Origin: Thiomicrorhabdus sp.
Lineage (GTDB): Bacteria; Pseudomonadota; Gammaproteobacteria; Thiomicrospirales; Thiomicrospiraceae
NCBI GenBank assembly: GCA_015488565.1
Contig: WFNQ01000184.1
Span: 1-7,252, forward strand
Length of the DNA stretch: 7,252 bases
Direction: 5' to 3'
The notes below the pieces were generated by a model. It made no database searches. It was not told the DNA's origin and worked only from the letters and a program-made list of their open reading frames with translations. This document shows, piece after piece, positions 5,235 to 7,252 of the stretch. Position 1 is the stretch's first letter. Each line of letters begins with the position of its first letter. The position numbers and the translations under genes were made by a program.

Positions 5235-5894
5235 ATGAAACAACCCATTCAAATCGCGGTTTTAATCTCTGGTAGCGGTTCCAATCTTCAAGCCATTATT
5301 GATCACCAAAAACAACACCCTCAAGATTATGAAATTGCCTTAGTTATCTCCAATAAAGCCAATGCTTATGGATTAATACGTGCGCAAAATGAACATATTC
5401 CAACCAAGTTCATTGATCACACTTTATTTGATAGTCGCGAATCATTTGATCAAACGCTGCAACAAACGATTGATAAACGTCAAATTGATCTTATTGTTTT
5501 AGCCGGCTTTATGAGAATACTAACCCCTCAGTTTACTCAACATTTTTTAGGTAAAATGATTAATATTCACCCTTCTCTTTTACCCAAATACACGGGATTG
5601 AATACACACCAACGCGCATTAGAAGCGGGCGATACCGAACACGGGTTAAGCATCCATTTTGTTACGCCTGAACTGGACAGCGGCCCCGTTATTCTGCAAG
5701 CGAAAGTCCCCATTACACCGCAAGATACCGAAAAAAGCCTTAAAGAAAAAGTCCATCAACAAGAGCACCTTGCCTACCCACTTGTTATTGAATGGTTCGC
5801 ACAAGGAAAACTTGAGTTTAAAGACCATCAAACGTGGTTTGAACAGACTGTCTTAAGCAAACCTCAACAATTACATGATGTTATCTCGTTATAG
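5235..5894 (+). CDS. purN: Phosphoribosylglycinamide formyltransferase (10-formyl-THF dependent)
   Basis: PurN transfers the formyl group of 10-formyltetrahydrofolate to GAR, the third step of purine synthesis, in the cytoplasm. I place the start at the second ATG (5235), giving 219 residues, because it fits the E. coli N-terminus better. The ATG at 5229, two codons upstream, is equally possible; neither has a good ribosome binding site (only TAAG). Counting from 5229, the phosphate loop is I13-S-G-S-G-S-N19. The catalytic residues Asn112, His114 and Asp150 correspond to E. coli N106, H108 and D144, and lie in F-M-R-I-L...N-I-H-P-S-L-L-P-K and E-L-D-S-G-P-V-I. The sequence matches E. coli PurN throughout. 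A hairpin and a C7 run (5208-5214) precede it; DUF3108 starts 34 nt after it. Confidence 0.95.
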   Translation: MKQPIQIAVLISGSGSNLQAIIDHQKQHPQDYEIALVISNKANAYGLIRAQNEHIPTKFIDHTLFDSRESFDQTLQQTIDKRQIDLIVLAGFMRILTPQFTQHFLGKMINIHPSLLPKYTGLNTHQRALEAGDTEHGLSIHFVTPELDSGPVILQAKVPITPQDTEKSLKEKVHQQEHLAYPLVIEWFAQGKLEFKDHQTWFEQTVLSKPQQLHDVISL

Positions 5895-5928
5895 TGACTC
5901 TCACGATAAAAAATAACAAAGGATCATT

Positions 5929-6669
5929 ATGACTTGTTCATCATTCAAAAAAATAGTATGGATAGGACTCATTCTTGCGTTCTGCTCTACGCGTGCTTTC
6001 GCCACAACGCTGCCTAACTTTAAAACCAGCTACGACGTCAATGCGTTTGGCGTCGAGCTAGGCAAAGCCTCGCACCAATTCCAGTGCCAACAAGAGGACT
6101 GTACCTTAATTAGCCGAGCCAAACCGTCTGGGTTGGCCGCGATGTTTTTTAGTGACTCCTCTATTGAAACTTCCCAGCTCAAGCAAACCAAGGATAACCT
6201 AGTTTGGCTAAGCTACCATAAAATCGGTATCAGTAAAAAAGACGGTAAAAAAATTAAAAAGCATACCTCTTTAAAGCGCGATGAAGAGAGCAAGCAAATC
6301 CTCTTTATTGAGAAGAATCGGACATGGCCTATTCAAGACAATACATTCGATATTATGTCTTTGGCTTATGCCATTCAATACTTTACACTCAATAACCGCC
6401 CACTCAATACACTTGAACTCCATATTCAAGACAGCAATTTTCAAGAAAAATTGCGTGTTAAAACCATTGAACAAAGCGACTCGCTGAAATTTAAATTCTC
6501 CAATAAACATTTTAAAGCCGTAAAATACGTACTTGAAAGTCAACAATTTAAAATAGAACTCTGGCTATTACCAAATCATCAATACTTTCCAGGTAAAATA
6601 CGCCTCATAAACAAAAAAGAAGACAAAACCATTACGCTTAACCTTGCGGAGCTCCCCAAACTATTATGA
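5929..6669 (+). CDS. DUF3108 family exported protein
   Basis: The 246-residue protein has a signal peptide (K7-K8, hydrophobic 9-20, cleavage probably after A23-F-A25). The mature part begins F-K-T-S-Y-D-V-N-A-F-G-V-E-L-G-K, a beta-strand pattern typical of DUF3108 proteins. It continues with the family layout: S-Y-H-K-I-G...K-K about one third in, and a Y-F-P-G-K-I-R-L strand near the end. Function is unknown; predicted relatives form beta-rich periplasmic or lipid-binding-like folds. C53 and C58 are the only cysteines of the mature protein and could form a disulfide. It is lysine-rich in the middle (about 95-110). AAAGGA at 5918-5923, 5 nt upstream, supports the start. It lies between purN and dcd, and its stop overlaps the dcd start (ATGA). 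A DUF3108 gene after purN is, from memory, also seen in other gammaproteobacteria. Confidence 0.75.
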   Translation: MTCSSFKKIVWIGLILAFCSTRAFATTLPNFKTSYDVNAFGVELGKASHQFQCQQEDCTLISRAKPSGLAAMFFSDSSIETSQLKQTKDNLVWLSYHKIGISKKDGKKIKKHTSLKRDEESKQILFIEKNRTWPIQDNTFDIMSLAYAIQYFTLNNRPLNTLELHIQDSNFQEKLRVKTIEQSDSLKFKFSNKHFKAVKYVLESQQFKIELWLLPNHQYFPGKIRLINKKEDKTITLNLAELPKLL

Positions 6670-7252
6670 AACTCAGTGATACAGACATTATCAAGCACCT
6701 AAAGGTTGGAAAAATCACCATTACCCCACAACCCGATGCCAGCAAAATAAAAGGGATTAGCGTCGACTTAAGACTCGACAACCGTTTTCGAGTCTTTAAT
6801 GACCATACGGCGCCTTACATCGACTTAAGTGGCCCCAAAGACGAAGTTCAAAAAATCATGGATACCGTGATGGGGGATGAAATTCTCATCCCAGACGACA
6901 AAGCCTTTTTTTTACACCCCGGCGAACTCGCATTGGCGGCGACCTTTGAATCCGTCACCCTACCCGATGATCTCGTCGGCTGGTTAGACGGTCGGTCCAG
7001 TTTAGCCCGTCTAGGCCTCATGGTACACGTTACCGCCCACCGAATTGACCCAGGCTGGCATGGACAGATTGTATTAGAGATTTTTAACAGCGGAAAACTG
7101 CCTCTTGCCCTACGCCCAGGCATGGATATTTGTGCCATCAACTTTGAAACCCTCTCCAGCGCGGTCGAAAAACCCTATAACAAACGCGCTGATGCCAAAT
7201 ATAAAAATCAAACCGGCCCAACCTCCAGTCGAATTAACGAAGACAAGTCACA
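6666..7252 (+). CDS. dcd: dCTP deaminase (3' end cut by the window edge)
   Basis: Dcd deaminates dCTP to dUTP, which dUTPase then converts to dUMP for thymidylate synthesis. The visible 195 codons match E. coli Dcd (193 residues) closely end to end. The I-D-L-S-G-P-K-D-E-V block is at 52-61 and L-H-P-G-E-L-A-L-A at 83-91. The active-site segment W106-L-D-G-R110-S111-S-L-A-R115 is intact, followed by H-R-I-D-P-G-W and the catalytic glutamate E138, at the same number as in E. coli. The C-terminal K-Y-x-N-Q...S-R-I is present. No stop codon is reached, but length implies it lies just beyond the edge. The ATG overlaps the DUF3108 stop by 4 nt (ATGA). The nearest GGAG is 14 nt upstream, so coupled translation is likely. 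Confidence 0.96.
   Translation, partial: MKLSDTDIIKHLKVGKITITPQPDASKIKGISVDLRLDNRFRVFNDHTAPYIDLSGPKDEVQKIMDTVMGDEILIPDDKAFFLHPGELALAATFESVTLPDDLVGWLDGRSSLARLGLMVHVTAHRIDPGWHGQIVLEIFNSGKLPLALRPGMDICAINFETLSSAVEKPYNKRADAKYKNQTGPTSSRINEDKS

Noticed and set aside
5571..5610. PurN has K-Y-T-G-L-N-T-H where E. coli has K-Y-P-G-L-H-T-H
   Set aside because: This loop varies between species (Thr, Lys or Pro before Gly as I recall), and the catalytic Asn, His and Asp are intact.
6271..6546. Overlapping open frames on both strands in the DUF3108 gene
   Set aside because: AT-rich shadow frames with no ribosome binding site; the DUF3108 frame has a signal peptide and a good ribosome binding site.
6848..7141. 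Minus-strand 97-codon open frame
   Set aside because: It lies wholly inside dcd in antisense and its product is low-complexity and basic; dcd is conserved to the active site.
1..7252. CRISPR arrays, tRNA or rRNA genes, insertion-sequence ends
   Set aside because: No regularly spaced repeats, no cloverleaf sequence and no terminal inverted repeats with a transposase frame were seen.

Overview
The window looks like a chromosomal piece of a gammaproteobacterium of moderate-to-low GC. The main evidence is the divergent block DUF2066-hda / purM-purN-DUF3108, whose purM, purN and dcd products match the E. coli proteins closely from memory. An affiliation near the sulfur-oxidising Thiomicrospira/Hydrogenovibrio group is only a guess from general style; no 16S or other marker is present.

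Left end (1-424): there is no intact gene. A 49-codon remnant of a MacB/LolD-type ABC transporter ATPase starts at 122 with a good ribosome binding site. It stops just before where the Walker A loop should be, and it carries a run of ten C. The next 153 bases are AT-rich with nothing recognisable.

Minus-strand block (3987 down to 425): the order is a DUF2066 exported protein, Hda (replication regulator), a TlpA-like periplasmic thioredoxin, a small tryptophan-rich orphan and a PilZ-type protein. DUF2066 and hda overlap by one base and share a promoter that can be proposed at 4018-4045. The tlpA-orphan-pilZ trio is closely spaced (3 and 32 nt) and separated from hda by 70 nt. It may be a sub-operon that was added to the conserved core.

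Plus-strand block (4124 to the right edge): purM and purN (steps 5 and 3 of purine synthesis) are separated by 55 nt holding a perfect 11-bp inverted repeat. They are followed by a secreted DUF3108 protein and, overlapping it by 4 nt, dcd (dCTP deaminase), which runs off the window a few codons before its expected end. The cluster therefore links purine synthesis, the dCTP/dUTP balance and, across the divergent promoter region, control of replication initiation through Hda.

The points most worth a second look are: an Hda that has a canonical Walker A but appears to lack the box VII arginine finger; the tlpA-orphan-PilZ cassette; helically phased TAAG repeats upstream of purM; and homopolymeric C/G tracts at gene starts. 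I did not find a clear new defence or mobile system here.
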